Assembly (NCBI RefSeq): GCF_040580765.1
Contig: NZ_CP158687.1
Span: forward strand, 744,001 to 808,000
Origin: Lentibacter algarum
GTDB lineage: Bacteria > Pseudomonadota > Alphaproteobacteria > Rhodobacterales > Rhodobacteraceae
Direction of reading: 5' to 3'
DNA length: 64,000 bases
Shown here: positions 26,500 through 34,623 of the stretch, piece after piece
How positions within the stretch are numbered: position 1 is the first letter of the stretch
How the letters are laid out: every line of letters starts with the position of its first letter
Position numbers and translations under genes: made by a program
The notes under the pieces: generated by a model
Database searches by the model: none
What the model was told of the DNA's origin: nothing
The model's input: the letters and a program-made list of their open reading frames with translations, nothing else

Positions 26500-26520
26500 C
26501 ATGTCAACGCCATGTCAACG
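26500..26520 (+). repeat. Direct repeat pair near the tRNA-fMet fragment
   Basis: CATGTCAACG occurs at 26500-26509 and again at 26511-26520, an 11-base period. It begins 65 bases from the end of the tRNA-fMet fragment. The geometry copies that of the GGATACA arm sites beside the tRNA-Ser core. Confidence 0.5.
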
Positions 26521-26653
26521 TTTGACGCGTCGCACCCCTCGAATAGCCGTAATCATTGGTAATCAGCCGAAACCAGTGATGGTCGATGATGTTCGGGCAT
26601 ACTGGAGCGGACCGGTTTTGCAGGTTGACGGATGAAAATTCGGTCTGCTCGCG

Positions 26654-27751
26654 TTATAGAACCAGCTTGTAGCTTGTGCTGCGGCCGCCGGCTTCGCCTT
26701 TCCGCATCAGCCCAAGTTCAATCAAGGCTGCAATGTCGCGACTTGCACTATCCTGAGAGCATTTCGCAATCGTCGCCCATTTCGACGTGGTCATCTTACC
26801 CTCAAAGCCGTCAAGTAAACGGTTCAGAACCTTAATCTGTCGCTCGTTCAGCGGCATCGGAGCTGCGCGCTCCCAGAATTGAGCCTTCGCGACAACTGCA
26901 GCGAGTACGCTATCCGCTCCACGGATGGCGCGATCCAGGCACGCGAGGAACCATAAAACCCACTCTGTTACGTCCGTTTCGCCCTTCTGCGTTTGCTCCA
27001 GTTGATCATAGTATACGCTCCGTTCTGTCCGGATCTGCGCTGACATGCTGTAGAACCTTTGTGAGCTCCCCTCTGACCGCGCCAGCGCAAGATCAGCGAT
27101 GGCACGACCAATCCGTCCGTTGCCATCCTCGAAGGGGTGGATCGTCACAAACCACAGATGCGCCAGGGCCGCCTTGATTACCGGATCGGATGAAATCGGT
27201 GCGTTGAACCAGGCGAGAAATGCTTCCATCTCCGCCGCGACCCTAGAGGCAGGTGGCGCTGTGTAATGCACGCGTTCTCGGCCGTAGGGTCCTGACACCA
27301 CCTGCACCGGACCGGTACTGTCATCGCGCCAATCCCCGACGCGGATGAGTGTCATGCCGCTACGCCCGGTCGGAAACAGGGCGGCATGCCAGCCGAATAG
27401 GCGTTCCGCTGTCAGTGGAGCGTCGTAGTTGCGCGTGGCATCAAGCATGACCTCGATGATGCCTTCGACGTTACGATCCGTCGGGGGCAGGGCGCCAATG
27501 TCGATGCCAAGGCGACGTGCCAGCGATGACCGCACCTGAGTGGCGTCGAGCTGTTCACCTTCGATTTCGCTTGTCTTGACGACGTCCTGTGTCAGCGTCT
27601 GCAGCACTGCTTCCTCGCGCAGCTTGAAGCCTAGCGCTTCCATTCTGCCGATCAGTCTGCCCTGGGTATGGCGCACCTCAGCTAGGCACGTGGCGACGTG
27701 CGCGTCTTGCCAAGTTAGGTTAGGCCAAGTGTCCCGTTCCCAGATTTGCAT
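26654..27751 (-). CDS. Fic family protein (DUF4172-Fic, AMP transferase)
   Basis: Probably AMPylates or otherwise modifies a target protein. The 365-residue protein has an N-terminal DUF4172-like domain (WERDTWPNLTW, EVRHTQGRLIGRMEALGF) and an inhibitory helix of class II type, T60-SEI-E64-G65, in KTSEIEGEQL. The complete Fic motif HPFEDGNGRIGR spans residues 205-216. A winged-helix-like C-terminus (about 310-365) follows. The frame extends 93 codons upstream, but ATG 27751 with GGAG six bases before it gives the family start MQIWERD. It is cargo of the island; roles as defence, toxin or self-regulation are open. A 12-bp inverted repeat flanks its start. Confidence 0.85.
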   Translation of the reverse strand: MQIWERDTWPNLTWQDAHVATCLAEVRHTQGRLIGRMEALGFKLREEAVLQTLTQDVVKTSEIEGEQLDATQVRSSLARRLGIDIGALPPTDRNVEGIIEVMLDATRNYDAPLTAERLFGWHAALFPTGRSGMTLIRVGDWRDDSTGPVQVVSGPYGRERVHYTAPPASRVAAEMEAFLAWFNAPISSDPVIKAALAHLWFVTIHPFEDGNGRIGRAIADLALARSEGSSQRFYSMSAQIRTERSVYYDQLEQTQKGETDVTEWVLWFLACLDRAIRGADSVLAAVVAKAQFWERAAPMPLNERQIKVLNRLLDGFEGKMTTSKWATIAKCSQDSASRDIAALIELGLMRKGEAGGRSTSYKLVL

Positions 27752-27752
27752 C

Positions 27753-27836
27753 ATATTCTCCGCAAAATTTACAGGGATAATCCGACTTTTTCTCTGCACT
27801 GGCAAGAGTAAAAGCCGCATTATGTGCGGAGAATAT
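27753..27836. promoter_or_regulatory. 12-bp inverted repeat at the Fic gene start
   Basis: ATATTCTCCGCA at 27753-27764 and TGCGGAGAATAT at 27825-27836 are perfect inverted copies 60 bases apart. The left copy contains the ribosome site and runs into the first of two tandem ATG codons of the fic gene; the right one lies in the promoter region. Two operator sites for a looping or autoregulating protein is one reading. Confidence 0.45.
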
Positions 27837-27974
27837 AGTGGGCAATCTCCCGGAGGGTGCCAGCCGCGCTTTTTGATATCCTTGCTCGAAACCGGTATGG
27901 AACGCCGCATCAACCAGTGACACCGTGGCGTTCTCGCGCCATTATTTCGGGAGAGTAACATGCGCTGGCTGAGC

Positions 27975-28922
27975 TCAGTTGACGCGAACATTCGGTCCAA
28001 ACTGATCACTTCGGCTCTGAAGTTGCGCAAGCGCTGCTTTGTGCCTTTCTAAGCGTCTTTGGCCTTTCCTGAGAGGGGTACCAAAATGTATGCGTTGCGC
28101 CATCACGTTGACTTCGGATAATTTTTTTAAGGCTGTAACGAAACTCAGCAAGATGAATCCGGCGTGATCAAGCCTTGTGTCAGCATCACGGATTAGGAAC
28201 TCTGGCGTGATACCTTGTTCTGCGCACCACATCAAAGTGTTTCGGGCCTGCTGGGTCACCCATTCCGAGTCGGTGGCATAGGTCGGTGCGCTGCAGAAGA
28301 CGCGGCGGCTGTCGAGATGGATAAACATCAGTACATAGGCAGTCCTCGGCCCGCGTAGCGTAAACACAGTCTTTGAGAAGAAGTCGCAGGCAACCATTGT
28401 TTCCATGTGTGCCCCGATGAAGGTGGTCCACGGCAGGGCCGGCTTCTTCTTGCGCCTCTCAGGGCTCGGGTGGATGCCCGCATCATTGAGGATGCGTTTG
28501 ACAGAATTGGCGTCAGCATAGAGCCCCAGCTTTTTCAACTCCCCTGCGATCCGCTTGTAGCCCCAGAGGAGGTTTTCAGATCCGATGCGGGTGACGACGT
28601 CGCGAAGTTCCTGCGTCAGGCGCGGTCGTCCCACGGCCTGAAAGGGGCGCCCACCGCGCATCTGGGAAAGCCAGCGCTTGTAGGTCGCGGGCTTGGCCAC
28701 TTTCATTAGCCCGTCGACATCATGCCCGCATTCTTCCCCGATGCGTAACAGTTCGGCTTTTTCGGCAGGCGACAGGATGATCCTTTCCGTTGGAATGCGT
28801 ACCCGCAAGATTGTGATCTGGGCCTTTAGCAGCCTTAGTTGCGCATTGTGCCGCGGTATGAAAAACTGATTTAGGAAGACCAGAAGGAGGGATAGGGTCG
28901 AATTCATCTTGCCGGGCTCCAC
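27975..28922 (-). pseudogene. Truncated DDE transposase/integrase-core protein
   Basis: An open frame of 315 codons whose first about 255 residues look like an integrase-core transposase. It starts with a helical region RNAELRFLKAQ-like (PRHNAQLRLLKAQITIL) and a HTH region (GHDVDGLMKVAKPATYKRWL, then ENLLWGYKRIAGELKKLGL). The catalytic core has first Asp180 (MVACDFFSKTVF) and second Asp246 (LIRDADTR). After residue about 255 similarity stops, the catalytic Glu region is missing, and the frame runs through the left terminal repeat into flanking DNA. It is therefore not expected to be active. Confidence 0.75.
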
Positions 28923-28993
28923 AGCGGCGTTTAAAAATGACGCTATGTCAGGGTGATGGGTCTTGCTTACATTTTGGCACCCCTCTCAGGGAA
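28065..28993. mobile_element. Internally deleted insertion sequence with both terminal repeats
   Basis: The ends 28065-28090 and 28968-28993 are inverted copies of each other at 24 of 26 bases, centred on CTGAGAGGGGTRCCAAAATG. Between them lies the 5' part of a DDE transposase gene. The distance between ends (929 bp) is too short for a complete transposase of this family, so the element seems to have lost an internal segment while keeping both ends. No target duplication is evident. Confidence 0.7.
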
Positions 28994-29486
28994 GCGAAAA
29001 TCGCCGGGGTCAGCTGATGGCCGTCATCAAGCTGGGGTAGGGGGCCTGTCGAGGTCTTTGCCCGAACGTTTTTCTGCATGATTGCAATCTGCAGACCTGC
29101 AATGCGATCGGGATACCCTCTAGAATTTTGTGGATAGTTTGGATGTCAGACCATCTCGAGGCATGTCACACAGGTTCGCGATTTGGATTCAATGATTTCA
29201 ACGGGTTGGATCGAGAGAGATTTGGGGGCCAGGTTGGCTCCCTCCGCCATAAAGACTACATAAAATACTGTTTTGTTGGGGCTTTTTGGTAGGTGCGCTA
29301 AAGCTGGATACAGTTAAGGATACACTTCATTCAGTTATGCGTCCGGTGCCACGAACAGCCCTAACCTACCTTTTCTAGTAACGTCATTTCCGCAAGGTAA
29401 ACATAAACCCCCTACAAAATTTGCTGGCGCTAAGATGCAAAAGCCGCGCGAACCACCCTCAATCACGGCTTTGCCAGAGGACCCGC
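28994..29486. other. Gene-free stretch with decayed att junction
   Basis: No gene is seen. It contains CTCCGCCAT at 29242-29250, matching the att core, and an arm-type repeat pair at 29306-29325. The rest looks like unlabelled remnant DNA between the deleted IS and the satellite core. Confidence 0.5.
29242..29325 (+). repeat. Second, decayed attL: core remnant plus arm sites
   Basis: CTCCGCCAT (29242-29250) is part of the att core, and GGATACAGTTAAGGATACAC (29306-29325) copies the left arm site with two changes; similarity continues into ACTT and TCAGT. The core T to first arm G distance is 56 bases here and 56 bases at the true attL (26021 to 26077). Confidence 0.6.
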
Positions 29487-29717
29487 TCACTGCGCCTCTT
29501 CGTCTGCCAGTTCTTCGATAGCCAACGCCTCGGTGCGTAGGTGCGCGGCTGTCAGGCGTAGCTTCTCGACATAAGCCGCCGTCTCAGCTGCAGTGTTGCC
29601 TGTCGCCCATCGGTCAAGGACGGTTTCCACGGCGCGCTCGACCTCTCGGCGGACGCGGGCCTCTGTCGTGAATGGTCGGCGCTTCGACTTCACGGGTTCA
29701 GAGGGGCTGTCTAGCAT
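29487..29717 (-). CDS. Small hypothetical island protein
   Basis: A 76-residue, highly charged, mostly helical protein (RRPFTTEARVRREVERAV, AYVEKLRLTAAHLRTEAL) without recognisable domain or signal. It is the last gene of the leftward satellite core, beyond the candidate origin. Coding is supported by composition and position only. Confidence 0.45.
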   Translation of the reverse strand: MLDSPSEPVKSKRRPFTTEARVRREVERAVETVLDRWATGNTAAETAAYVEKLRLTAAHLRTEALAIEELADEEAQ

Positions 29718-29820
29718 CTGTCAGGCTCCGGCTGTGATCTACGAAAGCATAGCAAATTTGGCTGTGATTTGCTCCGAAAAAGTGCCGTGATAATTGCACA
29801 ATTTGCGTTACTTACCACCG

Positions 29821-29989
29821 TGTGACGGGTGTGACGGGTGTGACGGGTTTTCCCAGATGCATATAATCGCGAAAAAACATTTTTTGTAATAGTGAAACAC
29901 CCAATTTTTCAACGCGATTCAATAAACATAGTTTTCTGTCACAGTTTTTGAATGTGGAAACACCCGTCACATGCGTCACAAGCGTCACG
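29821..29989. other. Candidate replication origin with inward-facing iterons
   Basis: Three exact tandem copies of TGTGACGGG (29821-29847) face three 9-bp-period inverted copies (29963-29989: CCCGTCACA, TGCGTCACA, AGCGTCACG; the first exact, the others diverged). The 115 bases between are strongly AT-rich, with runs of A and T. A further CTGTCACAG lies at 29936-29944. Iterons around an AT-rich unwinding region beside a primase-helicase gene are the layout of satellite and plasmid origins. The right set overlaps the end of the helicase gene. Confidence 0.6.
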
Positions 29990-32390
29990 GCTGCGCCTCC
30001 AACCAGCTTGGCACGCGCAGGCCCGTCACGTAGCGGGCCACCCGGTCTTTGTTGGCACCAAAGCCCAGACGTGTCAGGCGTTCCCGCAACCCCTTTTGGC
30101 TCATGGTCTTGTTAATGCCGTTCGACGCGGCCCAATCCTGATAGGCCCTAAACACTTCTGTAGATGTCGCCTTTGCCTCTGCATCGCGGGTGCATACATC
30201 GTCCACAAATTGCGCCACCTGATCGGCCTCTAGTCGCCATTCTTGCTTTGCTGTCTCACTGGACGCGGGTGCGGTAAAGCCGTCTGTCAGGGCCAGCGCA
30301 TAGGCTTTCAAGGCCATGTTCAAGATCCCCGGCAATTCGGTCAGCAGTTTGCCTTTTAACTGCGGGTCTTGCTCTTGCTTGGCAAAGGTCCGGTTGAATT
30401 GCAGAATCGTGGCCCGCCTGAATAGTGCCTCCGAAAAGTCGCGGGTGTGCGGCATGTGATTTGTGCCAAACCAGCACGTTGCAAAAGGTCGCATGACAAA
30501 CGGATCTTTGAATTTGTGTTCAACGGTTGAAGGTTCGCCCGACGTGATCGCCTTCAATTCAGCGTCGGCTATTACTTCACCCTGTTTCAGTTCGGTCACG
30601 ATATTTGCAAGTTTCTGGTGAAGGTGTGCCCTTTGGAAGCTGCGGTCAAAGTTTGCAGGTTGAACCCCAGCGACGTTTTCAACACCTGCCAAGCCTTCCA
30701 AGATCGCCAGCAACACGCTTTTGCCGTTTGCGCCCGGCCCGATAAGCATGACAAACAATTCATGACGCGCATGGCTCATTAGGGTGTAGCCCATCAATTC
30801 TATAACACATTTAATCTTGTCCAGAATGTCGGGATCATCCCGAAAGACCTGTTCAAGAAAGGCCCGGAATAGCGGCGCATCGGCCTGCGGATCGTAGGCC
30901 ACCGGGATTTGCGTTGTGCGGTAGTTTTCCCTGCAATGCGGTCGCAAGGTCCACTTGCCGCCCTGTAATTCCAGTTCACCGTTCAAACAGTTCACGGTTT
31001 CAGGATTGCCTAGGTTAAATTTGTGATCCTCCCTGTAAATGTCAGATTTTAAAACATCGGTCACGCCATTCACGAGGCTGGCTGTCACATCAATCATTGC
31101 TTCGCCATCTAAACGCCCTTGCACGGCTTGCTTGATCGCCCGGTCATCCTGTTGCGTCCAGACGCCCCGCGCCTGCCAGCGCCAAACGAAAGCATCTGTG
31201 CATATGACATTGGCGCGCCCGATTGTGTCCAGCGCCATTCGCGCAAGGTCCAACTGATCCGGCTCCGGGATCGTGTCACGCTCTTGCGATAGCTGCGCCC
31301 GGATCGTGGTAAGCGTCATTTTCGTGGCGTCTTTGATCGCCCGAAACACGGTATCTTGTCGGACGGGATTCAGCGGCGCTGTCTCTGTGACAATCGCTTC
31401 CATTTCGTCGATCTGTCCCGGCTGTAATGCCTTCGCCGCCTCCAAGAGTTTTTCAAAGCTGCGCGGCTGAGGCCCTACAGCATCAAAACCATCAAGGGCG
31501 TTGCCAATCGCGGCTTGCGTTTTGCCGCCCTCCGCGATTGGCCCGCGTGGCGTCTGTAAGCCTGCCACAAAGCCGCTTTCGATAGTCGCGGCAATCTCTG
31601 CCGGATCAAGGCCAATGCCACTAGCAGCGGCGCTCAGGCGCTCTCTGACGGTGCGTTCATCCAAGCCGCCCCCAGCCACGATCTGCGCAAGGCTAAACGC
31701 CGATTTGTTTAGAGCGTCATTGCGCTGCCCCTCTGGTGCTAACAGCAATTCTGCCAGTTCACCTCGTAACGCCGTATCTGCCCAAGCGGTGCTATTGCCG
31801 CCCACAGTTGGCATGACACGTTCTGACAGTTTGCGCTGTGGCTTAACACAAAGCGCCAGTAGCCATTCTGGGCAATCGGCCAGCTCAAAAAAGCCCGGCG
31901 GGTTCTTCCAGCGGTAGGGCAGATCTGCGCCCGTTTTAACGCTTGGCACGCCGATAACCATGCCACCATCGGCCCGCACATCAACGCCCGGTGCCACTTG
32001 GCCCGCACTGTTTGCAATGTCCACGCCATCAGGCCACTTGAAATAGATATGCCACGATCCCGACGGTGACAGGGCCTCGATTGTATGCGGCAACGGCCCG
32101 TTCTGGTCGATCAGCGCGGCAAGGTTGCCGATGCCATCAACATCATGCCCTTGTGGCGTGTCTGCTTCTACCACAAAGAATCCGGATTTCGGCCCTGTCA
32201 CGATCCCAACATTGGCTTGCGGCCATTTTGCCCAATCGCGCCCAATCTCTGCCGGGTCGATAGTCGCGCCCCATTTTGTGCCCGAATGTTTTTCAGACTT
32301 ATGGGATTTCTTTTCGCCCTGTGGCGCCGGGAATACGTGCCATCCCCGCGCGGCATAATCCAAAGCCGCTTCTTTTATATCGTGTGTCAT
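29985..32390 (-). CDS. Bifunctional primase-polymerase / D5-type superfamily 3 helicase
   Basis: Replication protein of the island. The 801-residue protein opens with an archaeo-eukaryotic primase-polymerase domain (about 1-190): ARGWHVFPAP, GTKWGAT, FFVVEADTPQG with the metal acids at E75 and D77, and SGSWHIYF with His114. After a linker comes a D5_N-like region and an SF3 helicase with Walker A GPGANGKS near residue 550, then FATCWFGTNHMPHTRD with sensor-like Asn/Thr. Proteins of this architecture start and drive replication of P4-like satellites. ATG 32390 was used; a TTG lies one codon before. It ends within candidate iterons. Confidence 0.9.
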   Translation of the reverse strand: MTHDIKEAALDYAARGWHVFPAPQGEKKSHKSEKHSGTKWGATIDPAEIGRDWAKWPQANVGIVTGPKSGFFVVEADTPQGHDVDGIGNLAALIDQNGPLPHTIEALSPSGSWHIYFKWPDGVDIANSAGQVAPGVDVRADGGMVIGVPSVKTGADLPYRWKNPPGFFELADCPEWLLALCVKPQRKLSERVMPTVGGNSTAWADTALRGELAELLLAPEGQRNDALNKSAFSLAQIVAGGGLDERTVRERLSAAASGIGLDPAEIAATIESGFVAGLQTPRGPIAEGGKTQAAIGNALDGFDAVGPQPRSFEKLLEAAKALQPGQIDEMEAIVTETAPLNPVRQDTVFRAIKDATKMTLTTIRAQLSQERDTIPEPDQLDLARMALDTIGRANVICTDAFVWRWQARGVWTQQDDRAIKQAVQGRLDGEAMIDVTASLVNGVTDVLKSDIYREDHKFNLGNPETVNCLNGELELQGGKWTLRPHCRENYRTTQIPVAYDPQADAPLFRAFLEQVFRDDPDILDKIKCVIELMGYTLMSHARHELFVMLIGPGANGKSVLLAILEGLAGVENVAGVQPANFDRSFQRAHLHQKLANIVTELKQGEVIADAELKAITSGEPSTVEHKFKDPFVMRPFATCWFGTNHMPHTRDFSEALFRRATILQFNRTFAKQEQDPQLKGKLLTELPGILNMALKAYALALTDGFTAPASSETAKQEWRLEADQVAQFVDDVCTRDAEAKATSTEVFRAYQDWAASNGINKTMSQKGLRERLTRLGFGANKDRVARYVTGLRVPSWLEAQP

Positions 32391-32490
32391 CAACTCGATG
32401 CCTTATACTGGCAACGGTGTGCAAAGCGTGCTAAAATATGGAATGTGCAAAAACCCCTAAAAGCGCCGCCGTTGCCCCCGGTGGCGTTTT

Positions 32491-32685
32491 TTATTGCGCG
32501 GTGCGTTTTTCGTCGGCTGTGTTCAGTCCTTCGACGTCCCAGCGGCTCATTCGTCCAGAAAATTGGACAGGGGCCGGTATCTGGCCGCGCTTTACCATCC
32601 GGTAAACTGTGACGCGACCGCATCCATATCGTGCGGCTACTTGCTCGGCATTTAGCCAACGCTGTGTGGTTTGTGTGTCAGGCAT
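32491..32685 (-). CDS. AlpA-like excisionase/transcriptional activator
   Basis: A 64-residue winged-helix or MerR-like HTH protein (WLNAEQVAARYGCGRVTVYRMVKRGQIPAP, seen as helix-turn-helix-wing; then RMSRWDVEGL). It matches the AlpA/Xis family that controls integrase expression or excision in P4-type elements. GGAGAG precedes the ATG. It lies between the small ORF after the integrase and the primase gene, all leftward. Confidence 0.8.
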   Translation of the reverse strand: MPDTQTTQRWLNAEQVAARYGCGRVTVYRMVKRGQIPAPVQFSGRMSRWDVEGLNTADEKRTAQ

Positions 32686-32752
32686 GGAAACTCTCCGTTT
32701 GCTTCTGACACTTGCTTAGGCCGTTGGATACGAGCGCGAACGGGACAGGAAT

Positions 32753-33169
32753 TCAGAAATTTTGTCCCAATTTGTTCAACCATCTTCGGTGTTGCGTCCT
32801 TATTGACTCGATCGGCTTTGCCTCATCGCGCTCGTCGTTAGGGAAAAACATCTCTGCAACCTTGGCGTAGCTATCATCGACGCCATGACCTTCCTCTCTT
32901 AAATAATTGAATACCCGATCAATCCAGCGATATTCTTCGTCGTTCTCGATCTTACTGTCGGGCTTTTTATATCGCAGCACATCTGCGATCGCCTTGCCCA
33001 CTGCTTTGTCACCAGCAGGGGGGTCCAGTTCTGCCAACTCAGCAAGCGTGGCTCGGTCTTTAGTTCGCTTGAACCTAGAGTGCAAAAATTTGATCTTGGC
33101 CTGATGTGCCGCAGCTTCAGTCGTGTCGCCCCATGCCGTTGTGAATGCCGTTTTGTCTCGATCAGGCAT
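32753..33169 (-). CDS. Hypothetical island protein
   Basis: A 138-residue charged protein starting MPDRDKTAFTTAWGDTTEAA. It has no recognised domain, signal peptide or membrane segment; helices with many Lys, Asp and Arg dominate (SRFKRTKDRATLAELAEL, KIENDEEYRWIDRVFNYL). It overlaps the end of the integrase gene by eight bases on the same strand, so translation is coupled. It may be an accessory of integration or a regulator; function is unknown. Confidence 0.6.
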   Translation of the reverse strand: MPDRDKTAFTTAWGDTTEAAAHQAKIKFLHSRFKRTKDRATLAELAELDPPAGDKAVGKAIADVLRYKKPDSKIENDEEYRWIDRVFNYLREEGHGVDDSYAKVAEMFFPNDERDEAKPIESIRTQHRRWLNKLGQNF

Positions 33170-34415
33170 AGTCGGCCCCCATCACAAAGTCATACAAACG
33201 CGCGGCCAGATCGGCCCGTTCTGTGGAAGTGTCAGCCCGACGATAGGCGGCGTCTAGCCCTCGCAGGCTATGGTCACAAAACGCATCTGCGATGTGATCC
33301 GGCACAGGCGGCTTTGCTGTCCTGCACCATCCTTTGATTGCGTTACGAAAGCCGTGCGCCGTCAGGTCAGCGTCGAAACGCTTCAGCGTCTTTCGGATAG
33401 CGTTTGGCGATATTGGCCCTTTGGTTGTTGGGCTCCCAAACACATGTTGTTGATCTGATCCTTTGCGCAAGGTTTGCAAGCGCTCCAGCAGCGGCTTTGG
33501 AAGGCGAAGGGCGTATTCCCGACCAGACTTCATCCGCCCCTGTGTGCTGCGGTCTGTACGCGCTGGCACGGTCCAAATGCCACTGTCATCATCGATATGC
33601 GCCCATTCGGCATTTACGATCACACCGATTCTGTGGCCTGTCGTCATGGCTGTTAGGATGGCCAGTTTAGCGGCATCACTTGCATCTGTCGTGCCCAGCC
33701 ACTGCCAAAGTTCTGGCATCCGCTCATGTGCCAAGGTGCCGTGGTGCTTTACCTCACGCCGCGCTATTGTATCCGCAAAGGCCGACTTGCGCGGTGTTGG
33801 GTCGGCCTCAATCAATTCTTTGTTTGCAGCGCGGTCAAACACCGCTTGGATGTGCCCCAAAGCATGGCCAGCGGTGACAGGCTTTTCACGGAACAACGGT
33901 TCAAGCAGGTTGAAAATCTCACGCCGCCTGATTTCTGTGATCGGTCGATCCCCCAAAACCGGCTTGATATGGTGCAAGTGGATCGCTTCAGGGCGTCGGC
34001 GGCTTGGGCCTTCTTGCAGCTTGTGTTTGCGGCCCTCATACCACTCGCTCCAAAGGTCATGGTAGGTCGGGGCGTTAGTCGCGCCCACATCAGCAAAACC
34101 GGCCAACACCTCGCCCCTGATAACGGCTTCAAGCTCTGTCGCGGTGGTCGCATTGGCAAACCCACGGCTCAGCGCCTCGACGCCAAAGCCTTCGCGGGCC
34201 AGCCGCTTGGCAACCGTTGACAACTCACGCGCCATGGCAAGCGACGTGTCAGGATAATCGCCCAGCTTGATCCAAGTCTTGGCTCGAAAGTAAAAAGCCT
34301 TTGTCCCAGTTTTCCAGCCGCGGACATACAGGCCAGTGCGGCCACCTGTGCCGATTGCCTCGCCGTCCTTCGTCGGCTTCCACTTACGGATTGCCAGATC
34401 TGTTGCTAGTGTCAT
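33162..34415 (-). CDS. int: Tyrosine-type integrase of the island
   Basis: Site-specific recombinase that inserts the island at tRNA-Ser. The 417-residue protein has an N-terminal DUF4102-like arm-binding domain (about 1-100, RTGLYVRGWKTGTKAFYFRAK), a SAM-like core-binding domain, and a catalytic domain. Catalytic residues visible are R262 (TGHRIG), H354-x-x-R357 (TAHGFR), H382 and nucleophile Y391 (LDAAYRRAD). ATG 34415 with GAGGG upstream was chosen; a longer frame exists to 34460. The start lies about 150 bp from attR, and arm-type repeats at 34428-34446 sit in its promoter, suggesting autoregulation. Confidence 0.93.
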   Translation of the reverse strand: MTLATDLAIRKWKPTKDGEAIGTGGRTGLYVRGWKTGTKAFYFRAKTWIKLGDYPDTSLAMARELSTVAKRLAREGFGVEALSRGFANATTATELEAVIRGEVLAGFADVGATNAPTYHDLWSEWYEGRKHKLQEGPSRRRPEAIHLHHIKPVLGDRPITEIRRREIFNLLEPLFREKPVTAGHALGHIQAVFDRAANKELIEADPTPRKSAFADTIARREVKHHGTLAHERMPELWQWLGTTDASDAAKLAILTAMTTGHRIGVIVNAEWAHIDDDSGIWTVPARTDRSTQGRMKSGREYALRLPKPLLERLQTLRKGSDQQHVFGSPTTKGPISPNAIRKTLKRFDADLTAHGFRNAIKGWCRTAKPPVPDHIADAFCDHSLRGLDAAYRRADTSTERADLAARLYDFVMGADYA

Positions 34416-34427
34416 GATGCCCTCTAT

Positions 34428-34446
34428 GGATACACTACGGATACAC
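34428..34446 (+). repeat. Putative integrase arm-type sites, right
   Basis: GGATACACTACGGATACAC contains two GGATACAC units 11 bases apart just upstream of the integrase start. Looser copies (GATACACAAATACAC) follow at 34486-34500. Confidence 0.6.
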
Positions 34447-34563
34447 AAAGGGTGTGACATTTACAGAATCAGTAAGCAACACTTAGATACACAAATACAC
34501 AATAACTGTTTTTTTACAGGGCCTTAATGAGGATAATGACTATAGCAGAAAGGTGGGTATCTC

Positions 34564-34583
34564 TCCCTTCGTCTCCGCCATTA
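34564..34583 (+). repeat. attR core of the island
   Basis: Exact second copy of the 20-bp sequence at 26004-26023. It lies 148 bases from the integrase start codon, where a tRNA-targeting tyrosine recombinase element should end. Confidence 0.9.
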
Positions 34584-34623
34584 CCTTTTAATTTATGGCT
34601 GGATTTCATGTGATGCCGCGGTT

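Larger units (their letters stand above)
26024..26653. other. Gene-free left end of the island
   Basis: It holds no convincing gene. It contains the left arm-type repeat (26077-26096), a 3' fragment of an initiator tRNA (26386-26435) and a second pair of direct repeats (26500-26520). The first 360 bases are clearly AT-rich compared with the surrounding chromosome. Confidence 0.6.
26004..34583. mobile_element. Satellite-like integrative island in tRNA-Ser(GCU)
   Basis: About 8.6 kb bounded by a 20-bp direct repeat of the tRNA 3' end. It holds a tyrosine recombinase next to attR, a small overlapping ORF, an AlpA-like protein, a primase-polymerase/D5-type helicase, a small ORF and a candidate iteron origin, all leftward. 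There are no capsid, tail, terminase or conjugation genes, so it resembles phage satellites or small integrative plasmids that replicate themselves and borrow transfer. The left 3.2 kb (Fic gene, deleted IS, tRNA-fMet fragment, decayed second att) looks like accumulated remains of further insertions. Confidence 0.85.

Noticed and set aside
34564..34583. Second tRNA-Ser gene
   Set aside because: Only the last 17 bases of the tRNA plus TTA are present; it is the attR copy made by integration.
26004..34583. A complete prophage
   Set aside because: No capsid, portal, terminase, tail or lysis genes are present, and 8.6 kb is too small.
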